Positions 36,001 through 48,400 of a stretch of DNA of 64,000 bases are shown here, in pieces. The DNA comes from Cryptomeria japonica. Lineage: Eukaryota; Streptophyta; Pinopsida; Cupressales; Cupressaceae. The DNA is taken from the NCBI RefSeq assembly GCF_030272615.1, contig NC_081412.1, forward strand, positions 546,912,202 to 546,976,201, given 5' to 3'. Below the pieces are notes generated by a model. That model did no database searches. It was not told where the DNA came from and saw only the letters and a program-made list of their open reading frames with translations. Each line of letters starts with the position of its first letter. Positions within the stretch are counted from its first letter, which is position 1. A program made the position numbers and the translations under genes.

Positions 36001-38848
36001 ATTATGTCAAGAACAACTTAAAGTTAGGTCCTGGCTATTTTCATTTTCCTAATCTCGAAGACTTTTGGGAGGATTGCGAAGATGAGTTCGAGGTTGGAAA
36101 AAGAGATTGGACAAGGTTAACTTTGAAGCAAATGAAAGATTTCAAGATGGATTGGACCATAGAAGGCATTGAAGATGATGGATCTGATTTGATTGATCCT
36201 ATCTATTTTGAGCAAGTCCAGTCCCAGCCACTTCCCAGTTTGAATTGGGCAGATCCGGAAATGAGAGATGTCAGAGAAAGAACAAGTTTTGTAATCAAGA
36301 ATTTTGAAGCCTAGATTAAGAAGAAGATTACTCAAATGTCTGCTACCAGACCAACAAAGGAAACTCCAAGAAGGAAAGGAAGTCAGCTTGAGAGCTCTAC
36401 GTCACTGCATTCTTCCCATACTCCAGCTAGGGATACTCCTTCTTACCTGAATACTCAAGGAAGTGATGGAGATGAAGACCCTCCAAGGAGGAACAATCTT
36501 CAAAACACATGTGGTGATGAACCCCAACAAAAGAGGAAGAAATCCAGAGCAAAAGACATAGAAGAAAATTCTATTGCAAGTCAAGTAAAGGATCAAGTTC
36601 CAGTGGAAATTCTGGATGACACAAGATTTGATGATGGAATGCATTCCATATCTCCCTCAGTTCCTATTGAATCCCTATGACAAGAAGCACAACAAAATAC
36701 TCTAGTCATGGATTCATCATTTCCAAGCAACCCAAGCGATCAATTTGAAGAAATCAGAGAGGTGACAACAACAATGGTAGCAAGACAAGAAATCATCCAA
36801 GAGTCTATAGAAAATTCTTCTTTCCCATGGTTAGAACAAAGTCTATTGAAGAAGAGGAAGGTAGAAAAGCTAGTGGTACCTGAATTTAGTAGCATATCTG
36901 ATCTCTTTGGAAGAGCTGAAAAATCGAAGAAACTCAAAGTATCCTCAAGAATAAAGACTAATCCAAATTCAAGGAATATGTTCTTAGAGATTGCTCAACC
37001 CATATCTGAGAAGGATACAAGTGAGGCCACCTCTGCGGACTTTGTTGTGACAAAGATTGATATGGGACCTTCTTCTCATGAGTCTGATATTTAGAACTTT
37101 AATGTGATAAAAACCAGAATGGTGGAGAGAAGTGAAAAGGATAAGCAATCCAAGGATCAATTGAAACAACAAGTGCACACTTTGTCTTCTTACTTGAAAT
37201 CCGTAGTTGATACCTCCACTATGCCACTAAGTGTAGATCGCTAGCCAATTATATTAACACCAGAAGGAGTAATTGAAAGGAATGTTATGGATAATCTTCA
37301 AAAGTACCAAGCCTATGGAAAGGTAATTGAAGGTTGGGTAGAAAAGGTCAAAACTCTTGCATGTGATTTCCTAGTCCAAGCAAAATCTATCCATGATGAG
37401 GCCTTAATAAAGAAAAATACTATTGAGAAAGACTTGAAGAATGTCAAGAAAGAGGAAACAGCTTGGAAGGAAATTGTGAATGATTTCAAACAAATGATAG
37501 AAATTGGAATGGACACCCTTGCAACTGAGAAAATCCTGCCTAATAATGAAAAAGATTATCTAGAAATATGGATAGAAAGCATTAACTGGAAACTAGTGAT
37601 CATAGATCAAGTTTCATCAGAGTTAGAAAAGCTCATGCTTTCATGTGATCAAGTGTGTACCAAACTCCAAGGACAACTCACTGCTCTTTTCCCAAATGTG
37701 ACATTGATGGAAGATTTGTAGGTGTTACATAATAGCTTCCAAAACATGGTAGATCAGCATCTTTTTAATAGGACAAACTTCAATGAAAATACCATGGAAA
37801 AATTGATTGATATTTACTCTTCCTTGAGAATCTCTATGTCTCAGATACTCAGCATGGTGACAGAACTAAGTGGCATTCATAGAAACTTGAAGACATGGAA
37901 AATGAGGATAGCTAACATCCTAATTCCCAAAGGAAAATCGGTCACTTCGGCCATCCGACTTTTCAGAATCTTCAGAGACAAAGGACCTGGACAACCTAAT
38001 GTGCCTACAGAAGCAACAGCCTCATCAGCAGCGCAAGGAGTTAACTTAGAATAAGTGCAAAGTTGCATTTTGTATAGTCTTCATTTTTGTTGTGTTACTC
38101 GCATCATGTTTTTGTCTTTCTTTGTAAATAACTCTCATGATCAAGTTTCCTTTCTCTCATCTCTATTTCTGTATTGTAATAAAAGATAATCTTGGCTCTT
38201 TTCATATGAGGTAGTGATCCTAAGTTCTCATTTTGGGTAGTTATTCTAAGTAGTTATTTTTCCCAAAGTTGAGGAAGTTATTTCAAGTAGTTGAGGAAGT
38301 TATAAAGTAGTTATAAAGGTGGTTAGGGTAGTTACCTCAGGTGGTTACCACTTCACCTATATATACCTCATTATTATTCAATGTGTGGGGATTCCACTTT
38401 TTCACAAGCTTTGTATAAGAGACTTGGATAGTGTTATTCAAGCAATTAAGCAATAGAGATCAATTTGGATGTGTGTTCAACTTATTCTCATGGGTTATTA
38501 TCAATGTTCTTATGTTTAATTGATGATTACCTAATGCTTTCCCTTTAATATTGAATGTGAAGAAGTTTTATTTCAAGTTGTGGTATCTCAAACTTGATTA
38601 TATGGAATTTATTTTAATCTAGATTCATACCTTGTACGGCGTTCAATCTTTCTTTATTGTTCGTTCTTTAAAATTTTCAAAAAATCCAAATACCCCCATT
38701 ATACGAGGGAGCTGCCCCTCTCAAACGTAGAGAAGAATTACCATTTCTTTGTGATTCTTCAACTGTTGTGAATGCTTTGTTGCTAATTACAGGGCAAAAT
38801 AGAGTTTTTCAAGAAAGTTTCTTAAAGCAACAAATCCGTTTACCAACA
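33013..38848 (+). mobile_element. 5.8-kb TG...CA element with target duplication CATTG
   Basis: The sequence reads TTACATTG|TGTTGATCC ... TTTACCAACA|CATTGGTATAG. CATTG is repeated exactly at 33008-33012 and 38849-38853. The copy at 45960-46000 has the uninterrupted site (TTATTTATATTTATATAG), which proves an insertion here. Ends and 5-bp duplication fit an LTR-type element. By eye I cannot align two LTRs, and there is no reverse transcriptase or integrase. The interior holds one very long decayed reading frame. A large non-autonomous LTR derivative (LARD-like) is my best guess. Confidence 0.75.
34791..38054 (+). pseudogene. Unknown 1087-codon protein carried by the 5.8-kb element
   Basis: A single frame runs from the ATG at 34791 to TAA at 38052. 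It is interrupted only by stops at 34884, 35973, 36312, 36678, 37092, 37242 and 37719, with no frameshift. Six of the seven are TAG and one is TGA. The first 390 residues look globular, with aromatic blocks such as HLINNCIHDQLVHFKTSQGF and PRFTYLRVGGFEGYP. About 500-770 is low-complexity and charged, with KKRKVEK-like basic patches. About 830-1080 is helical and coiled-coil-like. No retroviral or transposase motif is visible. TATA-like CTATATATACC at 38360 lies downstream. I do not recognise the family; the N-terminus recalls plant mobile-domain-like proteins only vaguely. Confidence 0.7.
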
Positions 38849-38853
38849 CATTG

Positions 38854-40023
38854 GTATAGTTAAAAAAAGTGGTAACATTAAGCCTCAGAAAAGTTCACAT
38901 CCTTGTCCCATTTTCTATCACCAAACTTTAGCTTGAGAATCTACAACTATGATTATCGCATGCTATATGCATTGATGAAGAATTCAACTTATAAATTCAA
39001 ATTAAATTTTTAAGCTAATAATATATAAAACATGAGAGAGGGTCTTCAACCTTTGATCACTAAACACTATGGTAGCTTTCCTCATCTAACAATGGGATAT
39101 GCACTATTATCATAAAGGTGTATTTATCCTCCATCATATTTTTTTTTATTTAGAAAACCAATCCTTACAAGGGTTCATGTTATATGATAATATTTAATTA
39201 ATTATCCAATATTTTTTAAATATAATATTACATGAATAATGAAAATGTTCATTACTTGAATCAAAATAATTTTGTTGTGATGAAATCCTGCCCTTCCTTT
39301 TTTTTTTGCATTCCTTATTCTCTTGCCCCTCCTTTCTATAGTTCCAACAATTTATTCTTTTTACCAAAATTCTTAGATTGTCCTAGGGACTTATCATTAT
39401 TCCCATTTTTATCTTCTTTTGATCCACCTCTTTCATTGGGCCTTCTCCTAACATGAGGAGAATGTGATGAGCTATCCATATCTTTCTTTCTCATTTCCTT
39501 TGATAATAGTATTGTAACAAGAACATTCATGTTGGATTCATTGATATCAACACTAATAGTAAGGGTAAAATTCTTCCGCAATTTAGGTAAATCATTATGT
39601 AACATAAAACACATATCTTCATCTACCTTAACATCAACAAAACAAACTTTAATTCAAGATTTATTAAAAATCTTTTAACACTTAGCTATTGTATTACCCT
39701 AATTCATTTTAAGAGAGAATAATTTTATTTCTAAATTAAACTTATTTACTAGACTCTTGGCTTGGTAGATCAAAACCCAACTATTTTCATGGATCATAGA
39801 TTGTTTTCTTCTATGAAATATTTGATAGGATAGAGTGTGCAAGACAAAGCCATATGCTTCCCCATTGTTTATTATATATCTTATCCCATTCATCCTCATC
39901 TATCTTATTTGGTTTATTCATAATTTTTGTTGGTAATAATTGATCCCTATGTTCAATCATATGCTCCATTTTTATCTTCCAATTTAACTTGTAACTGGTT
40001 GCATCGAAATTTTTGATATCCAA
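38854..40023 (-). pseudogene. Copia gag remnant of the nested element
   Basis: On the minus strand the frame begins MDIKNFDATSYKLNWKIKME, followed by WGSIWLCLAHSILSNIS and, after a frameshift, YQAKSLVNKFNLEIKLFSLKM. These are the standard plant copia gag blocks (W-KM, I-LCL-D-V, L---Y--KSL-NK--L---L--L-M). Further on comes VLVTILLSKEMRKK and a basic stretch. The usual CCHC zinc knuckle is not clear. A closely similar decayed gag lies at 45990-47140. Confidence 0.8.
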
Positions 40024-40138
40024 CTAAAATGAGGATATAGTGAAAGACTTCTACTTAAATTTTAAAAAAATAATTCAACCTTCCTCCAACTAAATTCAAA
40101 GTCCTTCACACTTTCATCTAGAAGAAAATATAGTCTCG

Positions 40139-40151
40139 ATTTGATACCAAA
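40139..40151 (-). promoter_or_regulatory. Primer-binding site of the nested copia
   Basis: On the minus strand TTTGGTATCAAATC follows the LTR end, a variant of the plant initiator-Met site TGGTATCAGAGC. It fixes the strand and the inner edge of the 5' LTR at 40152. Confidence 0.65.
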
Positions 40152-43100
40152 TGTTAGAAGGGAATGTAAAATACCATAAGATACAAATCTGGAGGTCGAC
40201 TATAACTTCGAAAATAACAAGTAGAAAGATAAATGAAAATTATAATATATAAATAACTACAAGAAGAAGAATCCCAATTTTAAGAGGGGAGACTACTTGT
40301 GGGCTATGGATCCTACCCCCAGGGACTAGTCTTGCCTCAACTCACCTTGTTCTTTGGGCTGGGTAGCGGGGATATCCTCGGTATCAAAAATAGAACCTAC
40401 AAGGAGAAGAAATAAAGAATATAAGAGATCAACACATAACACAATATTTATGTTGAGGAATCCTTTTGAAATAAATAAAATCCATCAAGAAATGAGGCTC
40501 AAATATTATATTATCTTCAAAAATAGAATTACATGCAATCCTTCCTTCACCTATTTACTCTTGAATATTTTAGCACCTATGAATAATTTTTTTCCAACTT
40601 TTACTACATCCCTTAGCACCTATTATATAGTATTTTCACCCTCCAAATGAGACACCCAAGCTATTTTGACATCCTAGTGCCTTAAAAAAAGCCAAGCATT
40701 AATTAAAAATCCCAATGCAGGTTATTACTCACTAACCAAAATTGACACATATTTGGTCCAAATTTTAATATAGTTTATGTCTTATTTCTCAAGGTTTTAT
40801 AACCATTTAAAAATTACTACCCACACTAAAGACAAAATCATGGAAACTTTAGCATCCAAGATCATCATAACCTCCAAGACGGACCTTTATGGTAAATAGT
40901 AGCTTCTTATTGGTAAATTATAATTATTTATTCCTAGTGTAAATCATTTTTATACTAGTGAAACACTCATGAAAAAAACAATTATAGCTAATTTTTAATC
41001 ATTAATGTAAACTAGATGATTTACAGGTAATATTAAAGTGTAAGTAAATACACAAGATTTGCAAAGTTGATGGAACCTTCATCCTAACACTAGATGATAT
41101 AAGCATAATCACATATAAAATGAAGACATTAAAGAAAAAGAACCATTGCGGAGGAGGAAAATCAAACTACTATGAAGGGTGGTCAAACCCCATGAGGATT
41201 TGAAATCCAACTCTCTACTCCAAGGAAACCTTCAGGGCACTACAGCCTCTGAATTTGCTAACTAGAAGGGAAATGTATGTGCAACTAATGTATCCTAACA
41301 GATGAAAATATTTAGTCTCTCTACCTAGGATGCAGTTGTGGGTCAAGGATGACAAAATGGTGTGCAAACATCCTTTACAAATAGAATACACATATTTGTA
41401 GTAGAAAGTACAATGTGAAAAGCATGTTGTTTGGTAAACTAAATGCTATTAAAGTATGAAATAGAAAACTAATAAACAAAAATAAAAGAATAGGAGAACA
41501 AGGAGGAAGCAAAGGAATGATCACCTGAGGCCATGAAATGAAGCTCTAGCAATCACTATGCTCTTCCCCATTGGAACTTACACACAAGAAGCCAAGATAA
41601 AATATTGGGTGTAGCTATCTTTAGAAGTTTGAAATTGATAACTCAATGATGAACGGATAGTACTAACCCGGTACTGAGAGGGGGGGCTGAATCAGTACAG
41701 ACAAAAATACAGTCCTAAACCGGTTTGACAGTAGACACTTCAAATGACTGGCAAGCAGTGACACCGGTTTGAAACAGAGTGCAACCGGTATCGCTAAGAA
41801 TGACTGAGACAAGCATTAACCGATTATTCACTTAGCTTTTCACTCAACTCAAGACTACACTACCATTTCACCCTTATGCATAAACAGGTAATCTATCATC
41901 AGATCATAATAGCAGCTAGTTCAACATGTTTTATTGATAGGCATAAAACATAGAACCATCATATGCTTGACAGACAATAGGAAATCATCACAAGATAAAA
42001 GCATCACACATGACACACATATTTTTCATGTGGAAACCCAACTAAGAAAAACCACAGTGGGGATGAATACCCACAAGCTGTTTTTGAACTCCTTAGAAGT
42101 CCACTCTGTTAGGAGCCTTGTCCGGTTAGAGACATTACAATAGGTTTTGCTAGGAACTGATTGTATTAAAGATCACCCGGTTAAGGGATGGATACAATAC
42201 CCAGTTAAGGGTTAAACCCTGTTAAAGGTTACCTTGTTAGAGGATTTCAAGAACTCAATAGCTAAAGGATTTCAAACTCAATAGCTTTGAATTACCCTGT
42301 TAAAGGATTTAAAGCAAGCCAGTTAAGGCTACCCTGTTAAGGGATTTTCCAATTATTGAGGTGGTTAGAGATCAACGGGTATTATAATGATCTAGTAACA
42401 ACACTCAATGCCAATGCAGATCCACTTAAGCTCCTCTTCACCTTCTGCACTTACACTCTGTAGGTATCACTTCTCTTCTTTTGGTCTAGCAAGAATCACA
42501 TATCCCTTCTCTTGGATACACACACAAATTTTGCCAACAACCTCAGAAAGAGACACAACATTGACCTTATAGGAAAATAGATATGTTGGTAGCATAAACC
42601 CTAGACCCTAAACCTGTTAGGTTAAGGAATTCAAACGGTTCAATCCTGACCATTGAGAACACTCTATTAATTGCAACAGTCTTGATACAATCTCAAGACA
42701 TTCTCCATTGTCCATTTTCACCGATTTCTTGGCGACTGATAACCCATCACATGTTATCACTATTTTATAGACTTCGCACATTCCCGAGGTAGATAGGAAC
42801 AATCTCCTTCATGCAAGATCCTTCACGTGCACAAGGCTGACAGGGCAACATGATCTATTCTTCATTACAATGCTAACTCATCACACAATGTCACCGGTTG
42901 AGCCACATAGGCTTGAAGCACTTAAACCGGAAACCCTGAAGTTGAGACTACCAACCGGTAGTCATACAACGCTTCCATGTGTTGGTTCCCATAACTATAT
43001 GTCGGTTCACCTTGAACAAGCACACCGCTTCACTTTGGCACTAATACCGATTCACAGTGTTCTACCGGTTCTCACTTCTTCAGCATATTGGCATCAATGA

Positions 43101-43375
43101 CAACATACAATATCATTATGTCCACATACCGGTTCACATAATGCCAACAGACATAGTCAAACCCCTATTTTGGTGTTTCCACCTCCATAAACAACCTAAC
43201 ATGAGATTGTGATAAAAAGGTTAAATAGATACAAACAAGAAAAATACAATAGATTATATGATAATCAAACACAATGAGTCAAGTAGATAATTTGAAAAGA
43301 GTTACTCCCCCTTCAACACCAGAAGAAATGTGGCTTGCTAGAATGAAAAACAGCAACAACTTCCAAGCTAAATAG
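40152..43375 (-). repeat. 5' LTR of the nested copia, split by a solo LTR
   Basis: LTR sequence occupies 40152-41635 and 43155-43375, about 1.7 kb in total. It aligns with the 3' LTR at 22532 and with the second copy at 47267-48890. In the second copy AGGTTTGACATAGTC is continuous where this copy is split. The outer limit is approximate. Confidence 0.65.
41636..43149 (-). repeat. Solo copia LTR, 1514 bp, target duplication GAAAT/GACAT
   Basis: It runs TGATAACTC...GCCAACA, and in minus sense starts TGTTGGCATTATGTGAACCG. It is flanked by GAAAT (41631) and GACAT (43150), which the undisrupted second copy shows as one GACAT. Near its 3' end (minus sense) is GATTCAGCCCCCCCTCTCAG, typical of this LTR class. 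Several AACCGG motifs occur inside. Recombination between two LTRs would leave such a solo copy. Confidence 0.85.
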
Positions 43376-43680
43376 AAATTGACCCATGATAATGTTCTAT
43401 AGTTGTATTTTGGGCCTTCATAAGCCTATATATTAGGGGCTTGAGATGGACACATTATGAGAGCTCATTTTTGTATAGAGGTAATGTTGGATTGAAGGTA
43501 GAAGATGAGAAGGAAGGAAGGGTTGTATTTAATCTCTATTTCATGAAGATAATACAAGCATTGGCATATCTTCTTGGTGGATTTTTCTCCTAAAAGAGTT
43601 TCTCCATGTAAATCCTATGTTGTGAGATGTTCTTCTTGTGTTGTTGATTTATACTACATTAGTGTTGCTCTTATGGTGAA
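43376..43680. other. Short intergenic stretch
   Basis: No gene or element recognised. Confidence 0.4.
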
Positions 43681-44264
43681 ATAATGTTTATTTATGTGAT
43701 GTTTTATGTTCATCTAAGGATGTGGTCCCATGAAGGGGCTTAAGCTTCTATTTTCATGGAGCAAGAGGTACCACGAAACAAACAAAAAAATATGCTACAA
43801 GATTATTTAGAATCTTTTTCTTAAAAATAGTAGCCCCTACTTTTTAGGACTATATATTTAAGTGGGTGAAATTGGGTTGGGGCTATAAATTGCCCCACTA
43901 GCCTAGGAATGATGTCTACCACTTGTCAAACATATAAGCTTATCTTGCTACTAAAAATAATTTTGGAGGGAAAATAATGTTTATTTATGTGATGTTTTAT
44001 GTTCATCTAAGGGTGTGGTCCCATGAAGGGGATTAAGCTTCTATTTTCATGGACCAAGAGGTACCACGAAACAAAAAAATATATGCTAGAAGATTATTTA
44101 GAATCTTTTTCCTAAAAATAGTAGCCCCTACTTTTTAGGACTGCATATTTAAGTGGGTGAAATTGGGTTGTGGCTATAAATTGTCCCACTAGCCTAGGAA
44201 TGATGTCTACAACTTGTCAAACATATAAGCTTAGCTTGCTACTAAAAACAATTTCGGAGGGAAA
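43681..44264 (+). repeat. Recent tandem duplication, 2 x 293 bp
   Basis: ATAATGTTTATTTATGTGAT starts copies at 43681 and 43974. Identity by eye is well above 90%, far higher than in neighbouring repeats, so this is a young event. It contains GGTACCACGAAACAAA and GCCCCTACTTTTTAGGACT. The function is unknown. Confidence 0.9.
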
Positions 44265-44609
44265 ATATTTATTTTAACTTGTTTTTATAATGCAAAGAGA
44301 ATAGAAGACAAAGTTGTGTATTCATGAGACCACTAACTTCCTTAAGTTTAGGAGATTAAAATTTTAAGTTGAACAACACTACAAAATTCATGGGACTAAC
44401 AACTTTAAAATATTCCTAAACAATCTCAGTAGGTCTAGCTCTATTTTTCAGGAAGCCCCCCTCCATGGGACCCCAACCTAAGATATGTTTATTAATCATG
44501 TTAAAATGACAATTTTTGGCATAACAAAGAAGATGAATATTTAAATGGTCTTCTGTATTAAGGCAGCTTAATTTTTAAATTTACCTGAAGTCACAAATTT
44601 TCAAATATA

Positions 44610-45456
44610 TGTAAGCGAGGTAATATCAAGCTAGTTATTGATATGGTTCAATAACAATTCAAGAAAAATATGCATGATAAAAATCCAGAAAAGATCCAAA
44701 AGATAAATAACTATGCTGCAAAAGGCCTTATCAATGACATGCTTTTTGAAACTTGAAAATTGATAGGAAAGAAACTTTTTTAATCCTAAGGGGAAACTTC
44801 ATATATTTTTAGATGGATAGAGATATTATTTTATATTCAATTTCCTACTATTTTTTTGTTGCTAATAGTTGTCAACTAGAATCCCTTTCTATAAACTTTG
44901 CTAATATTATTTTCTATTCAATTATTTTCAATTTGGATGTGGGAAAAAGACCCTCCTAGAAGAAAGTACCAACAATGACCTTATAAAAGTATTTCTTATT
45001 GCAAATAAGACATTTCCTATTCAAGATGGTGTGTTGCCTTTTTTTTTTTTTTCTATAAATTGATTTTAGATAGGAAGAGATTTGTGTCAACAAGACATTG
45101 AATGATTGAGTTCTTTCATACATATTTAAAGGAATGCCAACTTATTTTCAAATAAAGAAATAGTCTAATATGGGTGTAGGAGATTCGTCTTTGTAACAAT
45201 GCATTATTGATGGAAATCAACATCCAATCATTTTTGTTTCAATTGAAGCTGGGTAATCATAAAAAAAATTATATCAGAATTAAATTGGGTTGTTAGAATA
45301 TAGTATTTAATGTAAGATTAGTGGTTGGTTAGTTGTTAGTTGTTTAGTGATTATGGTAGTTAGATAGATGATAGGTTTTAAAAGTCATTGCAATGTAATG
45401 GTTTAATTTATTTTCATGAATGACTACAATTTAAGATTTAATCAATTTTCCAATGC
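44610..45456 (+). mobile_element. Partial second copy of the short-LTR element
   Basis: 44610-45110 matches 27880-28390 (LYR-like fragment and downstream). 45150-45290 matches 32190-32314. A right LTR follows at 45291-45456. The stop in the LYR fragment (MVQ then TAA) is shared with the first copy, so it predates the duplication. Here KGLINDMLFET is still in frame. The 3.8 kb between the matching parts is absent, and the left end is truncated. Confidence 0.7.
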
Positions 45457-48400
45457 TTTCGATCACCCCATTCTATTGAGAAATGAACAAAGTAATTTTC
45501 TACCTTTTATACTTGCATGGTTACAAAAAGCGTAAAAATTGATTTGGACAAAAGTATCTTTTATTGTTCGATCTTAAAAAATTTATCTTACAATCTAATT
45601 AGATCTCAAATAAGACTTTAAATTCTTTGAACTTAGTGAAAACATCATATTCATGTTTCATAAAATAAACCTTGGTAAATTTTGAAACATCATCAGTCAT
45701 GACAAAAGATATCTAAATTTTCCAATAGATTCAATATCCACAAGAGTAAAATCATCTTAATAAATAATCTTTAATTCAATCTTATCTTTATTACTATCCA
45801 AAGGAAAAGATGTTTTATTTTATTTTTTACCAAACACAAAATGTTTACAAAAATTAAAAAACATCACAAAATAAGCATAATACTTAAAAAAAATTATTTC
45901 AAATAGTTTTTAAACCAAACTCACTTATGTGGCCCAATTTATGGTGCCACAACATACATGTATTTTCAATTTTCTTATTTATATTTATATAGCTAAAAGT
46001 AGTGGTGACATCTATCCTAAGAAAAGTTCACATTTCCTGTTCCGTTTTCTATCACCAAACTCTATCCTAGGAATATACAACTATGATTATCAAATGTTAC
46101 ATGCATTCTTGAAGCATTCAACTTATAAATTGGAATTAAATTTCTCTCTAATCTAAGAATATATAAAATATGAGATAGGGTTTTCAACCTCCCATCACTA
46201 AAACACTATTGAAACTTTAATCATCTAACAATGTGATGTGCATTGTTATCGGCAAAGTATATTTGTCCTCCATCACAATTTTTATTATGTAGAAAACCAA
46301 TCCTTATAAGGATTCATATTAATGAGAATCTTTAATTAACTATCTTTTTTTTAAAAGTATAATATTAAATGAATAATGAAAATCTTCATCACTTGAATCA
46401 AAAGAATTTTGTTTTGATGAAATCCTGCCACCTTATTCACATGCTCCCCTTTTCTATAGTTCCAACATTTTTTTTTCCAAAATTCTTAGATTATCCTAGG
46501 CACTTATCATTAGGTCCATTTTTATCTCATTTTGATCCATCTCTTTCATTGGATCTTCTCTTAACATTAGGAGAATATAATGAGCTATCTATATCTTTCT
46601 TTCTCATTTCCTTTGAGAATAATATTGTAACAAGAGAATTCATGCTAGATTTTTTGAGATCAAATATAATAGTAAGGGTAAAATCCTTCCACAATTTAGT
46701 GAAATAACAATGTAACACAAAACATATATCATCTTCATCTATCTTTAAATCAACAAAACACAACTTCAATTCAAAATAATTAAATATATTTTAAATGCTT
46801 AGCTATTTTATTACCCTGCTTCATTTTAAGAGAAAATAGCTTTATTGTAAATACAATTTTATTACTAGACTCTTGGCTTGGTAGATCGGGAACCCAGCTA
46901 CTTTCATGGATCATACATTATTTCCTTCTAAGAAACATTTGATAGGATAGAGTTTGCAAGACAAAGCCATATGATTCTCCATAATTTATTATCTAGCTTA
47001 TCCCATTCATCCTAATTTATCTCATTTGGTTTATTTATCACTCTTTTTGGTAATAATTGATCCCTAGATTCAATCATAACCTCCATTTTTAACTTCCAAA
47101 AGTTGTAGTTGGTTCCATTCAAATTTTCAATAGTCTATTGAAATTAGGATATAGTCAAGTGTTCTACTTAAATTTACAAAAAATAACTCAACCAAAACTC
47201 CCACTAAACTCAAAATTCTTCACATGTTCACCCAAGAAGAAATTACAACTCAAATTTGATGGAAAATGTTAGAAGTGAAAGTAAAGTACTATAAGATAGA
47301 AATATAAAAGTCAACTATAACTTTAAAATTAACAAGTAGATAGACAAATGGAAATTGTATTATGTAAATAACGTCAAGAAGAACAAATAAAGAATAGAAG
47401 TGATCAACACATAACATGATATTTATGTGGAGGAATCCTTTTGAAATTAAAAAACTCCACCAAGAAGTTAGGTTCAAATATTATATTATCTTCAGAAATA
47501 GAATTACATGCAATCCTTCCTTTACCTATTTACTCTTCAATCCTTTAGTACTTATGAACATTTTATTTTCTAATTACTACTTCCTCCCTTAGCACCTATT
47601 ATATTATTTTCACCCTCTAAAAGAGACACCCAAGTTATTTTGAAATCCTAGTGCCTTACTTAAAAAAAAATTACAAGCATTAATTACATATCCCAATGTA
47701 GGTTATTACTAACCAACAAAAATTAACACATAATTCTTCTAAATTTAAAGATAGTTTATGCTTTATTTTTCAAGGTTTTATAACCATCCAAAAATTACTA
47801 CAAACAATCAAGACAAGCTCATGGAAATTTAATCATCCAAAACCATCATAACTTCTAAGATAGACCTTTACATTAAATAATAGCTTCTTATTGCTCAATT
47901 ATAATTATTATTTTTTGATTGCTAAAAATATTGGTCAATTATAGTTATTCATACATGATATGGATCATTATTATACTATAAAAACACTCATCATAAAAAA
48001 TAAGTATAGCTAATGTTGAATTATTAATCAGTTTTGGATGATTTACAAGTAATATTTAATACTAAGTAAATACATAGTATTTGCAATGTTTATGGAACCT
48101 TAATCATAATACTAGATGATATAACCATAATCTCATATAAAATGAAGATAACGAAGAAAAAACACTATTATGGAGGAGGAAAATTAAACCACTGTGAAGG
48201 GTGGTCAGTCTCCACAAAGAATTGAAATCCAACTCTCCACTCCAAGAAAACCTTTGGGACACTACTACTTCCGAGTTTTCTCACTAGAAGGGAAATTTAT
48301 GTGCAGCTAAAGTATACTAAAATATAAAAAGAAATTTAGTCTCCTCTGCCTAGGATGCATGAATGGGTTGAGGACGATAGTGTGGCATGCAAACATCCTT

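Larger units (their letters stand above)
22532..43375 (-). mobile_element. Minus-strand copia element carrying nested insertions
   Basis: Reading the minus strand from the right gives: 5' LTR (43375-40152), primer-binding site (40151-40139), gag (40023-38854), pre-integrase and first half of integrase (33007-32488), second half of integrase, reverse transcriptase and RNase H (26534-24880), then 3' LTR (about 24250-22532). This is the copia order. The gaps are three insertions, each marked by matching target sequence or by comparison with the shorter copy at 45457-48890. All coding parts are badly decayed. Its own target duplication was not found. Confidence 0.75.

Noticed and set aside
34791-38054. 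Stop-codon reassignment or programmed read-through of TAG
   Set aside because: The nearby copia and transposase frames have mixed stops as well as frameshifts and lost catalytic residues, so simple decay explains the data.
33013-38848. Two LTRs at 33013-33635 and about 38215-38848
   Set aside because: Both starts contain GATCCTAA and both ends resemble TTACCAAACA/TTACCAACA, but the interiors do not align by eye. A self-alignment would decide.
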